Source: JASHVB01 sp963780805
GTDB taxonomy: Bacteria; Pseudomonadota; Alphaproteobacteria; Acetobacterales; Acetobacteraceae
Length of the DNA stretch: 64,000 bases
Direction of reading: 5' to 3'
Assembly (NCBI GenBank): GCA_963780805.1
Contig: CAWADP010000028.1
Span: forward strand, 1-64,000
Position numbers and translations under genes: made by a program
Shown: piece by piece, positions 1 to 9,204 of the stretch
Layout of the letters: the number at the start of each line of letters is the position of its first letter
Position numbering within the stretch: position 1 is the first letter of the stretch
Notes under the pieces: generated by a model
The model's database searches: none
Seen by the model: only the letters and a program-made list of their open reading frames with translations
Told to the model about the DNA's origin: nothing

Positions 1-299
1 GCGACCTCGCGCGTGCCATAATCGGGCGTGTTGCAGACCGGGATGCCCAGCTTGCCGAAGCGCTCGATATCCACATCGTCGTAGCCGACGCCATACTTTA
101 CGAAGATGCGGCAGTTGCGCAGCTTGTCGATGGATTGCGGCGGGCACTGGCCGACAACGGCGTCGGCATTGGCCCATTGCTGGTCGGTCACTTCCGCCGG
201 GCTGGCGCAGAAATCGGTTTCGAAGCCCGCGCCGATCGCATCGCGGGCCACCGGAATCATTTCGGCCGGCAGGTTCGGCCAGAGAATGCGCATCGCCAT
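1..299 (-). CDS. D-2-hydroxyacid dehydrogenase, N-terminal part (runs off the window)
   Basis: About 99 N-terminal residues are present, reading from an ATG at 299 off the left edge. The stretch around residues 66-90 (VKYGVGYDDVDIE, then GIPVCNTPDYG) is the catalytic-domain signature of NAD-dependent D-isomer-specific 2-hydroxyacid dehydrogenases, in which a 2-keto acid is reduced to the D-hydroxy acid. The NAD-binding Rossmann domain and the Arg/Glu/His catalytic residues lie outside the window, so the substrate cannot be told. A second in-frame ATG two codons in (293) is an alternative start. The gene reads away from the SRP RNA and the esterase and shows no operon link within the window. 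Confidence 0.85.
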   Translation of the reverse strand, partial: MAMRILWPNLPAEMIPVARDAIGAGFETDFCASPAEVTDQQWANADAVVGQCPPQSIDKLRNCRIFVKYGVGYDDVDIERFGKLGIPVCNTPDYGTREV

Positions 300-691
300 C
301 CCGTTTCCTCCTCGCTCGCTGTTGCGCGCCATAGTGCCACCATGTCGCGCCGCCGCATATGCAGGCCGAAGGTTGGCCGACCTGGCCTGGTTGCCCTCGC
401 GAAGCTGGCGCCTGGACAAGCCAAGGCACCGCCTAAAGCACGAGACGCCGCATTTGCAACGCGCCCCCTCCGAATACATCCGGAGGCAAATGTGGCGGGC
501 CACGCAGCCGATGAAGGAACCGCAGCCTCACGTGTCACCCGTACGCGACAACGGTCGGATGGGGCGCGGAGTGGAAGGGGAAAATCCGAATGACCGTACC
601 GCGAGAAAGCGCCGGCGCAGCGCGCGTTGCGTCGCTGTCCCCCCCGGCCCGCGCTTCGCACGGACCTGTCCCCCTCCCCCAGAAGCATGCT
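300..691. other. Non-coding stretch between the dehydrogenase and the SRP RNA
   Basis: Several overlapping open frames run through this GC-rich stretch on both strands, but none gives a recognisable protein, a convincing ribosome binding site or a sensible codon pattern. It should contain the promoters of the leftward dehydrogenase and of the rightward SRP RNA. I could not pick a credible -35/-10 pair for either. Confidence 0.4.
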
Positions 692-800
692 ATGCAGTCC
701 CGGGAGGTCGGCGGCGGACGGGCGCCTCGCCAACCCGGTCAGGTCCGGAAGGAAGCAGCCGCAACGAGTTTCCGCCCGGGTCGTTGTCCGATCTCCCACT
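692..800 (+). ncRNA. ffs: Signal recognition particle small RNA (4.5S type)
   Basis: The strongly conserved SRP domain IV core is directly visible at 736-760 (GGTCAGGTCCGGAAGGAAGC followed by AGCC): the asymmetric and symmetric internal loops plus the GGAA tetraloop that bind Ffh. The helix closes further out: GGGAGGTCGG at 702-711 can pair with CCGATCTCCC at 788-797 with one G-U pair, and CAACCCGG near 731 pairs with CCGGGTCGTTG near 776-786. The RNA pairs with Ffh to target nascent membrane proteins to FtsY and SecYEG. Ends are approximate, set just outside the outer stem. No U-rich terminator is obvious. The protein-like frames over this region are spurious. Confidence 0.93.
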
Positions 801-943
801 TCCTGCTTACGCCTGCGCGTTCGATGCGTGCTGGCAAGCGGGAACGATGCGCCAGCGTCGTCTGCGGCACCGTCCTCTGCGGCACCGTTGTGCCCAATCG
901 CCCGACGCTCGCCCGGATACCGAACGTTCCTAACGCTAAACCA

Positions 944-1858
944 TCAACCACTCATGCCAAGATGCGGCCGTACCCAGTTCGCCAACCGCGTGATCGCGGA
1001 ATCCGCCTCCGGCGCCGTGCCCGCAAGGAATTGGAACACGTGCTGCATTTCCGGTACGACCTCGAGCTTCACGTCAACGCCCGCACGACGCGCCAGCGCG
1101 GCGAGGTCCTCGCTATCGGTCAATAGTGCCTCGTCGCCCCCGGTCTGAATGTAGAGCGGCGGCAGGCCGCGCAGGTCGGCATGCAGAGGATTGGCCAGCG
1201 GATGCTTGCGATCGCCGCCCTCGCCCAGGAACGCGCCGGCCATGGAGCCGATGACGTCACGCTTGACCAACACGTCGCGCTCGCGGTTGGTCTCGAACGT
1301 CTTGCCGCCCGCGTCCATGTCGAGCCATGGCGACAGCGGCATGCTTGCCGCCGGCAGCGGCAGACCCTGCTCGCGCGCCCGCAGCATGGTCGTCACCGCC
1401 AGTCCGCCACCGGCGGAATCGCCGATCAGCGCGATATGCCGCGGGGCGATCCCCTGGTCGAGCAACCAGCGGTAACAGATCGCCATGTCGTTGACCGGCC
1501 CGGGATGAACATGCTCCGGCGCGAGCCGATACTGCGCGATCAGCGCGCGGCAGCCGATGGCCTTGGCGACGTGGGCATAGATCTTGCGGTGCGAGTACAT
1601 CGAGCCGACGACATAGCCGCCGCCGTGCGCGCAAAGCAGCACGCGATCCTCGGCGCACTGCTTCGGCCTCGCCCACATGGCGGGAATGCCGGCGGCGTCG
1701 GTCTCGATATAATCGACCCCACCCGGTTCGCCGGTCACGTCGCCCTGGTGCTCGAACATTTGCCGCAATTCGTCCAGCGGCATTTCCGGATTGGCTTCCA
1801 GCGCCGCCATGAAGCCAAGGTACAAGGTCTTAAGCTGCTCTGCCTGCTTGCTTGCCAT
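944..1858 (-). CDS. Alpha/beta hydrolase, hormone-sensitive lipase family (esterase)
   Basis: The 304-residue protein has the family IV (HSL) esterase signature: oxyanion motif HGGG at residues 78-81, nucleophile elbow GDSAGG at 146-151 (Ser148), an acidic residue in GGDEALLTDSE (about 240-250) and the catalytic His in MQHVF (about 273). The length is normal for the family. No signal peptide is seen, so it is probably a cytoplasmic carboxylesterase acting on short acyl esters; the physiological substrate is unknown. The start at 1858 gives a natural N-terminus (MASKQAEQ). It lies 63 bases downstream of the flavin monooxygenase on the same strand, so the two may be co-transcribed in a degradation pathway. 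Confidence 0.9.
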   Translation of the reverse strand: MASKQAEQLKTLYLGFMAALEANPEMPLDELRQMFEHQGDVTGEPGGVDYIETDAAGIPAMWARPKQCAEDRVLLCAHGGGYVVGSMYSHRKIYAHVAKAIGCRALIAQYRLAPEHVHPGPVNDMAICYRWLLDQGIAPRHIALIGDSAGGGLAVTTMLRAREQGLPLPAASMPLSPWLDMDAGGKTFETNRERDVLVKRDVIGSMAGAFLGEGGDRKHPLANPLHADLRGLPPLYIQTGGDEALLTDSEDLAALARRAGVDVKLEVVPEMQHVFQFLAGTAPEADSAITRLANWVRPHLGMSG

Positions 1859-1921
1859 GCCTGCATCTCCCCGGCCGGCGGCGTGCCTGCCGTTGCAAAT
1901 TGTCCCGGTCGTGCGCGTGTC

Positions 1922-3292
1922 TCAGGGGCCGAAATCAAATCCCGCCGTCGGCAGCTCCACCTTGCCGCCGCATTCGCGGGCAAGCACCGGCATCACCTCC
2001 TCGGCGAAGATCTGCATTTGCTCCTCGATCTCGCGGGCATCGAAGCCGCCCAGCTCGAACCAGGCCATGAAGCAGAAATCGTCGTAGCCGCACTCCTGTC
2101 GCATCTTCATGATCGTGTCGATGACAAACTGCTTCGAGCCGTGGATGGCGATCTCGCGGTCGCGCAGCATGTCGGCGGTGACCTTCCTGGTCAGGTCGAA
2201 CATCGGCTCATTCAGCCTTGCCACAACGGCGCCAAAGCCGAATGGTCCATAGTAGTCGAATTGCAGTTCGATCGCCCGTGCCGCGCGTGCCAGCGCCGAG
2301 GCTTCCTTCCCCGGGCGGGTGATGTGGATATAGCGGCTGGTCATGATGCCGCGGCGTTTCTCGGCGTCCCAGCCAAACTTGAAGCGTCCGCGACCCAGCC
2401 GGTCCGCCCAATTCGCTTTCTCCGCCGCCTCGTGGTACATGTCGAGGTTGCGCCGCAACCGGTCATTCGGCTCCGCGATCATCACCCCGTTGATGCCATG
2501 CTGCGCGGCCCACCTGATCGAGCGCGGGCTGGTCAGCGGCTCCCAAAGCTGCGGATGCGGCTTCTGCACCGGCTGCGGAAAGACCTGCAACTCCTTCAAT
2601 GTCGTGGTCGTGGCCTGCACCGGGTTGCCGGCCGAATACATGTCGGGCTCGCCGATCGCGAGCACGTCCTCCAGCCGGCGCTCCACCTTGTCCATCTGGA
2701 AATAGGCGATGGTCTGCTGGTGATTCCATTTGGTGTAGGTGGGCGGTATCGAAAAGTTCTCGCCATGATGCGAGAATGAGGGTTCGGTCCAGCACTTCTT
2801 CAAAATCGCGACAGCCTCTTCGAACGCCTTGCGATTACGCTCCTGATCCTGAATGGTCGAGCCATAGGGCCGCCCGAGCGTCTCGTTCTCACGTGGCTGA
2901 TAGCCGCGGCCGATGCCGCACTCCACCCGGCCGCCGCTGATTACGTCCAGGGTGGCAAGTTGCTCCGCCAGGCGCACCGGATGATGCCAGACGATGATGT
3001 TCGCCGCCTGTCCCAGGCGGATGCGCCGCGTGCGCGCAGCAATTGCCATTTGCACCATCAGCGGGTTGGGACTCATCTCCGCGCCTTCAGGCTGGAAATG
3101 ATGCTCCGTCAACCAGAACGTCTGGAACCCCAGCTTCTCCGCCAGGATCCCCTGCCGCACCTGGTTCACCAGCGTCTCCTGCGCGGCGCGATGCACTTCG
3201 TGCAACGATCCGTCGTTGAGTGTGACCCCGTCCTTGGTGGTGATGACCGGCAGGCTGGACGCACCGTTATGGAACACGCCAATTTCGAGCAT
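1922..3292 (-). CDS. LLM-class flavin-dependent oxidoreductase (luciferase-like monooxygenase)
   Basis: The 456-residue protein matches the bacterial luciferase-like TIM-barrel family: an N-terminal strand with the TEHHF motif at residues 62-66, a WHHPVRLAEQ stretch near 102-111, and a GRVECGIGRGY flavin-phosphate loop near 121-131. Such enzymes use reduced flavin and oxygen to oxidise or cleave organic substrates. The start is fixed at 3292 because GGGGAGAG sits just upstream; the frame extends 64 codons further upstream but that part is compositionally unlike protein. The family is normally 330-400 residues, so this is a longer member. It sits upstream of the esterase on the same strand. 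Confidence 0.9.
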   Translation of the reverse strand: MLEIGVFHNGASSLPVITTKDGVTLNDGSLHEVHRAAQETLVNQVRQGILAEKLGFQTFWLTEHHFQPEGAEMSPNPLMVQMAIAARTRRIRLGQAANIIVWHHPVRLAEQLATLDVISGGRVECGIGRGYQPRENETLGRPYGSTIQDQERNRKAFEEAVAILKKCWTEPSFSHHGENFSIPPTYTKWNHQQTIAYFQMDKVERRLEDVLAIGEPDMYSAGNPVQATTTTLKELQVFPQPVQKPHPQLWEPLTSPRSIRWAAQHGINGVMIAEPNDRLRRNLDMYHEAAEKANWADRLGRGRFKFGWDAEKRRGIMTSRYIHITRPGKEASALARAARAIELQFDYYGPFGFGAVVARLNEPMFDLTRKVTADMLRDREIAIHGSKQFVIDTIMKMRQECGYDDFCFMAWFELGGFDAREIEEQMQIFAEEVMPVLARECGGKVELPTAGFDFGP

Positions 3293-4054
3293 GGCTGGTT
3301 CTCTCCCCTTCTGATGATATCTGCTATTTTTCCAGGAGGCTTGTTCTTGGGCACACGGTTGCTCCTGGCTGGCGCCCAACGCCAGAGCAGTGGTGACGCT
3401 CACATGGATTTGACAGGGATTCGACACCGCCGCCGGTCCGGCTGCTCGCCCCCAATGCGCTTCGCTTTTCGGCTCTATGGCCACTGCACCGGCGCCGAAC
3501 TCTCCCGCAGCGCGGCCACGCGATCAGCCAATTGCTCGGCGCGCGCCACCGGACGCCACTGGACTTCATGATCGCGGGTGGCAGCGATGCGATGGCGGAT
3601 GTCCTGCGGTTGTTGAACCGCGCGGTGCTGCGGACGGCGTTGCGACGGTAACGGTGCGGGGTGAGATTTAGTCTCTCTTTGAAGAGCTGACCCTGACCCG
3701 TTCGCTGGCAAGGCGGTTTTTGATCCGATGGCGGCGATCTGGGCGGGCCAGTCTGAGGGCCTGGTGCAGTCAGGCAGCGTGTGCCGCACGTCTGGCGCAT
3801 CTTCCGGTAGCGGAATTGCAAATGTGACGTTCAGGCGATCTGGGGAACCATATACATAGTCAGAGGCAGGTGTTTGTCACGAGCGATACGAATTCTCACA
3901 AAAGAGGATTTGCGCTAATCGCCTTGGGTGCAGATCAAGTAGAGTCCCCTGAAAGCGCAGCATCGCCCTTATAGGCGGATATCACAACAGCGTGTCGATG
4001 TCGCGCGGTACTGCTCGCGGTTCGGCGAAAAGGTGGCTGCCGTGAGGGCGCGGA
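3293..4054. other. 762-base intergenic stretch without a recognisable gene
   Basis: Open frames are present on both strands, including 165 codons on the minus strand, but they are Arg/Pro/Ser-rich and match nothing I recognise. The stretch 3480-3650 has a more protein-like composition in one minus frame and could be a decayed gene. The AT-richer part near 3840-3960 is a plausible promoter or boundary zone. Confidence 0.4.
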
Positions 4055-4321
4055 TCAAAACCCGCGCGACGCCAGCCGCTCGGCAAATAGTTCAGCCATC
4101 GTCCGCGCCGCCTCGCTTTGACGTTCCGGAGGTATGTGCTGCGCCACCGCGTAGACCGCGCCTTCCAGCAGCACGCCAGCAATGAGGTAGGGGTCCGCGC
4201 CGTCTTCCAGCGCGAGGTGGATCATGGTCGCCAGCATATCGACGGAGTCGGGCTTGCGGCTTGCCGTGCGGCTGGCTTCGCGGATGAGGCGGTCGAGGAT
4301 GGGGAAGCGGGAGTCCGGCAT
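4055..4321 (-). CDS. Small conserved alphaproteobacterial-type protein of unknown function
   Basis: From the ATG at 4321 this encodes 88 residues beginning MPDSRFPILDRLIREA. It reads as a compact, largely helical soluble protein with no signal peptide, membrane segment or recognised motif. The frame is open a further 48 codons upstream, but that extension is low-complexity and I left it out. It is divergent from the MBL-fold hydrolase at 4818. I do not recognise the family. Amphipathic helices and a natural composition argue that it is real rather than a shadow. Confidence 0.6.
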   Translation of the reverse strand: MPDSRFPILDRLIREASRTASRKPDSVDMLATMIHLALEDGADPYLIAGVLLEGAVYAVAQHIPPERQSEAARTMAELFAERLASRGF

Positions 4322-4817
4322 GGCGAGAGGGTAACTGCGAAGGCAAGGCGTCTGCAACTGTCGCCCGTTCACACCGCGGATATGGTTCTCACCGCGCGAG
4401 GAATCCGACATGAAGCCAAAGGCTGAAGCGCAGGCGCCGAGCGTTCGCATCGGAACCTGTCTCACAAATTGTATCGCATCAGACTGACACCAGGAATCGG
4501 CCCGACAGTGCCACCCCCATATGCGTTAGTGCGACGCGGCCTTCCAGGAGCGCGCCCGAGTGCCGTCTTCCCCCACAGCCCGGGTGGAACGCAATTCCAA
4601 TACGGATCAAAAAGGCTACCTGCCCACATCGCGCCGCGCGGATGCCGCCATCGATCCGATCATGGGCTCGGAGTATGGAATCTCCTGCCTGCCAATCCGC
4701 TCTGACCCATTCGATCACCATCCGCTGGCGTCCTGAAGCTTGTGCGCAAGCCGTACAACGTTCCGAAGCCCCCGCCCCCCGTGACTCCGTCCCTGAACTC
4801 CGGCAACAAGCACCCGC
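4322..4817. other. Intergenic region upstream of the MBL-fold hydrolase
   Basis: About 500 bases between two divergent genes. No RNA, repeat or convincing coding region was found. It presumably carries both promoters. Long open frames antisense to the hydrolase extend into it but are shadows. Confidence 0.4.
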
Positions 4818-5480
4818 ATGGCAAACCTCCGCGGCGCGATCGTCCCCGTCACCCCCTTCCAGCAGAACTGCGCCATCCTGTGGGATGACGCGTCGAAGCA
4901 CGCCATCGTGGTCGATCCCGGCGGCGAGGCCGACCGCATCCTCGCCGCCATCGACGAGGCCGGCGTCACCGTCGAGCGCATCCTGCTCACCCACGGCCAT
5001 CTGGACCACGCCGGCGGAGCCGCCGACCTCGCTGACGCCCTGCGCCAGCGCGCCGGCGACGCCGCATCCGTCCCGATCGAAGGCCCCGACCAGCGCGACG
5101 CCTTCTTGCTCGCCGGCATCGAGCAGCAGGCGCGCGCCTACGGCTTCGGCGCGCGCAACGTCACTCCGGACCGCTGGTTGCGGGAAGGCGACTCCGTGAC
5201 CCTCGGCGCCCACCGGTTCGACGTGCTGCACTGCCCTGGCCACACGCCCGGCCACATCGTCTTCATCAACCAGGCCGCGCGCTTCGCCCTGCTGGGCGAC
5301 GTATTGTTCCAGGGTTCGGTCGGCCGCACCGATTTCCCTTACGGCGACCATGTCGCCCTGATCGACGCGATCGTCACCAAGCTGTTGCCGCTGGGCGACG
5401 ACATGCAGTTTCTGTGTGGTCACGGTCCCGGCTCCAGCATCGGCGCGGAACGCCGCGGCAACCCCTTCCTGCCGCGGTAA
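4818..5480 (+). CDS. MBL-fold metallo-hydrolase (glyoxalase II-like, YcbL type)
   Basis: The 220-residue protein has the complete metallo-beta-lactamase fold signature: HGHLDH at residues 59-64, His142 in CPGHTPGH, Asp161 in LLGDVLF and His202 in CGHGPGS. These bind a dinuclear metal centre. The short length and the FQQNCAILWD start are those of the small glyoxalase II-like thioester hydrolases (YcbL/GloC group), which hydrolyse thioesters such as S-lactoylglutathione. The actual substrate is not determined by sequence. It precedes bamA by 196 bases on the same strand but is probably not functionally tied to it. Confidence 0.92.
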   Translation: MANLRGAIVPVTPFQQNCAILWDDASKHAIVVDPGGEADRILAAIDEAGVTVERILLTHGHLDHAGGAADLADALRQRAGDAASVPIEGPDQRDAFLLAGIEQQARAYGFGARNVTPDRWLREGDSVTLGAHRFDVLHCPGHTPGHIVFINQAARFALLGDVLFQGSVGRTDFPYGDHVALIDAIVTKLLPLGDDMQFLCGHGPGSSIGAERRGNPFLPR

Positions 5481-5676
5481 CCCTATGAAAAGATCCCGTT
5501 CCAGTCCCGGCAATGGGTCTGACCGGTGCCCATGCCACGCCGCCGTCACACTTCCTTGCTGTCGCCGCCTAGCGTCCAGCGGAGCAGGGGGATATCGTCC
5601 GGCCCCCATGAGCCAACCGATTCTGGCTGTTGCCGCACAAGCCTGGCAGTAGCGCTTCAGCGGGGGGAGTAGCCGT

Positions 5677-8133
5677 TTGATCCGCATGAGCCTTGCGCGG
5701 CCGTTTGCCGCATGCCTGCTGTCCAGCGTGTGCGCGGTGTCAGTGGCGGCCCAGCCAGCGCCGCCACCTACGCCCCAACATTCTTCCCCTGGCCCGGCTG
5801 CCCCAACCACCTCGCGCGCAGTCCCCGCCGCGCGGGTACGCGCGGCCCGCCCGGCAGCGGCCACGACCGCGGCCGTCCCTGGCGGAACGATTGCGGCGAT
5901 CCAGGTGGAGGGCAATCGCCGAATCGAGGCCGGCACCGTCCGCTCCTACATGCTGGTCCGGCCGGGCGACCCGTTCGACCCCGACCGTTTGGACCGCAGC
6001 CTCAAGACTCTCTACGCAACCGGCTTGTTCCAGGACGTGCAGCTCAGCCGCCAGGGCAACACGCTGGTCGTGCACATCGTGGAAAACCCCCTGGTCAGCC
6101 GCGTCGCCTTCGAAGGCAACCACGAGGTCGACGACAAAACGCTCACCCCCAACGTGCAACTCCGCTCCGGCGCGGTCTATTCGCCGCAGCTTGCGGAGGA
6201 CGACCGCCGCCATATTCTCGATATCTATGCCCAGAAGGGCTACTACGACGCCAGCGTCACGCCGCAGATCATCCGCCTGCCGGACAACCGCGTGAACGTG
6301 GTGTTCGCGATCAACGAAGGCCCCTCCACCGAGATCAGCAAGATCAGCTTCGTCGGCAACCACGCGTTCAGCCAGGGCCGGCTATCGGAAGTGATCGACA
6401 GCCGCGAGCAACGCTGGTGGCGGTTCCTGTCGTCGTCGGACGAATACAACCCGGAACGGCTGAACTACGACAAGGAGCTGCTGCGCCGGTTCTACCTGAA
6501 GAGCGGCTACACCGACATCGACATCGTGAATGCCTCCGCCGAGCTGTCGCCGGACCGCAAGGCGTTCTTCGTTACGTTCACGGTGCGTGAGGGCGCGCGC
6601 TACCGGGTCGCCAAGATCGATGTCAACTCGCAGCTTCGCAACCTGCCGGGTGACGCGCTGCGCCGCGACCTGAAGCTGTCAGCCGGCGACTGGTACGACG
6701 GCGACGCCGTCGCCCGCAGCCAGGATGCGATCGAGGACGACGTGCGCTCGCGCGGCTATGCCTTCGTCAACGTTAACCCGCGGGTGGTGCCGGACCGCCA
6801 GAACCACACCGTCACGCTGATCTTCGACGTGGGCGAAGGGCCGCGCGTCTATATCGAGCGGATCAACATCATCGGCAACACGCGAACCGAGGACAAGGTG
6901 ATCCGCCGCGAGTTCACCCTCGCCGAAGGCGATCCGTTCAGCGCCGAAGCAATTCGCAGGACGCGCCAGAGGCTGCAGGACCTGCAGTATTTCAGCACGG
7001 TGGACATCACGCCCACGCCGGGTTCCGCGCCCGACAAGGCCATCCTCACCGCGAAGGTGACCGAGAAAGCGACCGGCGAGCTGACCTTCGGCGGCGGGTA
7101 CTCGACCGACGTGGGGCCGCTGCTGGATATCGGCCTGGGCGAGAAGAACCTGGTGGGCAGCGGTATCGCCGCCAACATCAACGGCATCCTGGCGACGCAG
7201 CGCAGCTCGATCGACCTGTCGTTGACCGATCCGTATTTCCTCGACCGCAACCTGGTGGCCGGTGCCGACGTGTTCCTGATCCAGACCGACTACCTGGGCA
7301 CCGAACCCTACGACGAACGGCGCGAAGGCTTTGCCCTGCGCCTCGGCTACAACTTCAACGACCATCTGCGCCAGGTCTGGAGCTATTCGCTGGTGCAACG
7401 CGACGTCTACAACATCTCCAGCACCGCGAGCGTGTTCATCGCCGACCAGGCTGGCACCACACTGCTGTCGCAGGTCAGCCAGGTGCTGACCCTGGACTAC
7501 CGCGACAGCAGGGTCGATCCGCATACCGGATTTGTTGTAGAAGGCGGCACAGACTTCGCCGGCCTCGGCGGCGATGTGGATTATATCCGCGGCAGCCTGA
7601 ACGGGGCGTACTACGTCCCGCTCGACCGGTTCACCGGCAACAGCGACTGGGGCATCAAGCTCGCCGCCGGCACCGGTTATCTTTGGAATGAGAACAAGCA
7701 GGAGCAAATCATCGACCGCTTCTTCCTGGGCGGCGACAACCTGCGCGGCTTCGAAACCGGCGGCGCCGGACCGCATGATGCGATCTCCGGCGACCCGCTG
7801 GGCGGCCGCTTCATCTGGACCAGCACGTTCGAGCTGCGTTTTCCACTGCCGGTCTCGCCCGACCTCGGGTTGTCGGGACGCGCCTTCGTCGATGCCGGTG
7901 GGCTGACCGAAGCGAGCTTCATCACGCCTTGCGTCGAACCTTCGGGCGCCGGTGTGAATGCCGGCAAGCCTTGCGAGATCGAGGACTCCGCCGCCCCGCG
8001 CATCGGCGCCGGCGTCGGCGTCTCCTGGCGCAGCTCCTTCGGGTTGATTAACATCGACCTGACGCCGTTCGTGGTCAAGCAACCGGGCGATCAGACGCAG
8101 ATCTTCCGATTCGGCTTTGGCACGCAGTTCTAG
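5677..8133 (+). CDS. bamA: Outer membrane protein assembly factor BamA
   Basis: The 818-residue protein carries an N-terminal signal peptide (to about residue 25, ending VSVAAQ), a Pro/Ala-rich linker, five POTRA repeats over roughly residues 70-420, and a C-terminal Omp85/D15 beta-barrel ending in an aromatic residue (FGFGTQF). BamA is the central insertase that folds beta-barrel proteins into the outer membrane. GGGGGGAG at 5661-5668 is well spaced for a TTG start at 5677; an ATG three codons later (5686) is the alternative and gives the same signal peptide. The Skp/OmpH chaperone gene follows immediately, the usual alphaproteobacterial arrangement, although rseP is not upstream here. Intact despite its length. 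Confidence 0.96.
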   Translation: MIRMSLARPFAACLLSSVCAVSVAAQPAPPPTPQHSSPGPAAPTTSRAVPAARVRAARPAAATTAAVPGGTIAAIQVEGNRRIEAGTVRSYMLVRPGDPFDPDRLDRSLKTLYATGLFQDVQLSRQGNTLVVHIVENPLVSRVAFEGNHEVDDKTLTPNVQLRSGAVYSPQLAEDDRRHILDIYAQKGYYDASVTPQIIRLPDNRVNVVFAINEGPSTEISKISFVGNHAFSQGRLSEVIDSREQRWWRFLSSSDEYNPERLNYDKELLRRFYLKSGYTDIDIVNASAELSPDRKAFFVTFTVREGARYRVAKIDVNSQLRNLPGDALRRDLKLSAGDWYDGDAVARSQDAIEDDVRSRGYAFVNVNPRVVPDRQNHTVTLIFDVGEGPRVYIERINIIGNTRTEDKVIRREFTLAEGDPFSAEAIRRTRQRLQDLQYFSTVDITPTPGSAPDKAILTAKVTEKATGELTFGGGYSTDVGPLLDIGLGEKNLVGSGIAANINGILATQRSSIDLSLTDPYFLDRNLVAGADVFLIQTDYLGTEPYDERREGFALRLGYNFNDHLRQVWSYSLVQRDVYNISSTASVFIADQAGTTLLSQVSQVLTLDYRDSRVDPHTGFVVEGGTDFAGLGGDVDYIRGSLNGAYYVPLDRFTGNSDWGIKLAAGTGYLWNENKQEQIIDRFFLGGDNLRGFETGGAGPHDAISGDPLGGRFIWTSTFELRFPLPVSPDLGLSGRAFVDAGGLTEASFITPCVEPSGAGVNAGKPCEIEDSAAPRIGAGVGVSWRSSFGLINIDLTPFVVKQPGDQTQIFRFGFGTQF

Positions 8134-8167
8134 TAAACGGGCCCTGGTTTCCCGCTATGAGGTTCTG

Positions 8168-9028
8168 GTGAAAAACTCCTGGCTATCCCTGACGGGCGCC
8201 GCCCTGGCGCTCATCCTTGTCGCGCAGCCGTCCGCCGTCATGGCGCAAGGCCAGCAGAATCCCGGTTATTTCATGCCGCCGCAGGCACGTCCGGCGGCGC
8301 GCCCGGCGCGTCCTGCCGCCAACGGTGCCGCCGCCGCGACTCCGGCCGAAACCCCCCTGCCGTCCGAGGCCGGGGCGGGGCCGGCACCGCAGATCCAGGT
8401 GCAGTTGCCGCCGGCGCCGGAGATTCCCGGGATTCCGAAGGGTCCGCCCACACCGGCGGCGATTGTCGGCGTCGTTTCGATCCCGGACGCGCTGCGCGTC
8501 TCTACCGCCTACCAGCAGGCCGACAAGGCCTTCAACGACCGCCACAAGAAGCTCGATGAGGACGCGCAGAAGGAGCAGGCGGCGCTGCGCGACCTGGGGC
8601 AGCAGCTCGCCAATGAGCGGACCAAGCTGACGCCGGAGCAAATCCGCACGAAGGAACGGGAGCTGCAGGACCGCATCGCCGAGTCGCGCAAGAGGTTCGG
8701 AGACCGCAACCGGATCATCCAGGAATCCGGCCAGTACGTGATGATGCAGATCAACCGCACTCTGGAGCAGGTGGTGCAACAGGTTGCGGTGTCGCGCGGC
8801 ATCAACATCGTGCTGAACCGCGCGCAGGTGTTGGGCACGACCGCCGATTTCGACCTGACGCCGCAGGTGGTGGCGGTGCTGAACAAGGTCTTGCCCGAGG
8901 TGGTGATCCCGCCCGACGGCGTGTCGCCGGTGAGCATGGCGCCACCGAAGTCCGAGCCGCGCCCGGCCGTCGCGGGAGAGACCAAGCCGGCGACGCCGGT
9001 CAAGGCGGGCGGAACGACGAAGCGCTGA
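8168..9028 (+). CDS. OmpH/Skp family periplasmic chaperone
   Basis: Starting at the GTG at 8168 (GAGG at 8159-8162), the 286-residue product has a clean signal peptide (KNSWLSLTGAALALILV, cleaved near VMA-QG), a Pro/Ala-rich segment to about residue 100, then the Skp domain: a long charged coiled coil (roughly residues 130-200) followed by the conserved INIVLNRAQVLG-type strand. Skp holds unfolded outer-membrane proteins on the way to BamA. The frame is open upstream to a TTG inside bamA, but that would bury the signal peptide. The Pro-rich insert makes it longer than E. coli Skp (161 residues), as is common in this group. Confidence 0.92.
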   Translation: MKNSWLSLTGAALALILVAQPSAVMAQGQQNPGYFMPPQARPAARPARPAANGAAAATPAETPLPSEAGAGPAPQIQVQLPPAPEIPGIPKGPPTPAAIVGVVSIPDALRVSTAYQQADKAFNDRHKKLDEDAQKEQAALRDLGQQLANERTKLTPEQIRTKERELQDRIAESRKRFGDRNRIIQESGQYVMMQINRTLEQVVQQVAVSRGINIVLNRAQVLGTTADFDLTPQVVAVLNKVLPEVVIPPDGVSPVSMAPPKSEPRPAVAGETKPATPVKAGGTTKR

Positions 9029-9170
9029 GAGAGGCCGATTGACGTGTCAGACCAAGCGGCGAAATGGTTGCCTCTTGGCGTTGTGGCGGCACCGGGCTCT
9101 CCCGTTATGGCCGGGCGTTATGGCCGGGCTTGACCCGGCCAAGGGCGCACGCAATCGCCGGGGCAGATGG

Positions 9171-9204
9171 CCCGTCATGGCCGGCCAAGCCCGGCCATGA
9201 CGGG
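9171..9204. repeat. REP-like palindrome (perfect 14-bp arms)
   Basis: CCCGTCATGGCCGG at 9171-9184 is repeated inverted as CCGGCCATGACGGG at 9191-9204, with a 6-base loop. Partial copies of the same GGCCGGGCTTG/CATGAC motif occur just upstream (9110-9140) and elsewhere in the window (10628, 29306, 36046-36134, 53895). It lies over the 5' end of the YbaK-type gene and affects the choice of that gene's start. Confidence 0.7.

Noticed and set aside
3477..3671. Possible decayed transposase or regulator fragment
   Set aside because: No motif of any transposase or regulator family could be identified in either strand.
4479..5936. Long minus-strand open frame (485 codons) over the MBL hydrolase and bamA start
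   Set aside because: It is antisense to two clear genes, has no ribosome site and no recognisable domain; high GC makes such shadow frames common.
6679..8082. Minus-strand frame of 467 codons inside bamA
   Set aside because: Complement of the BamA barrel codons; composition mirrors the sense gene and no motif is present.
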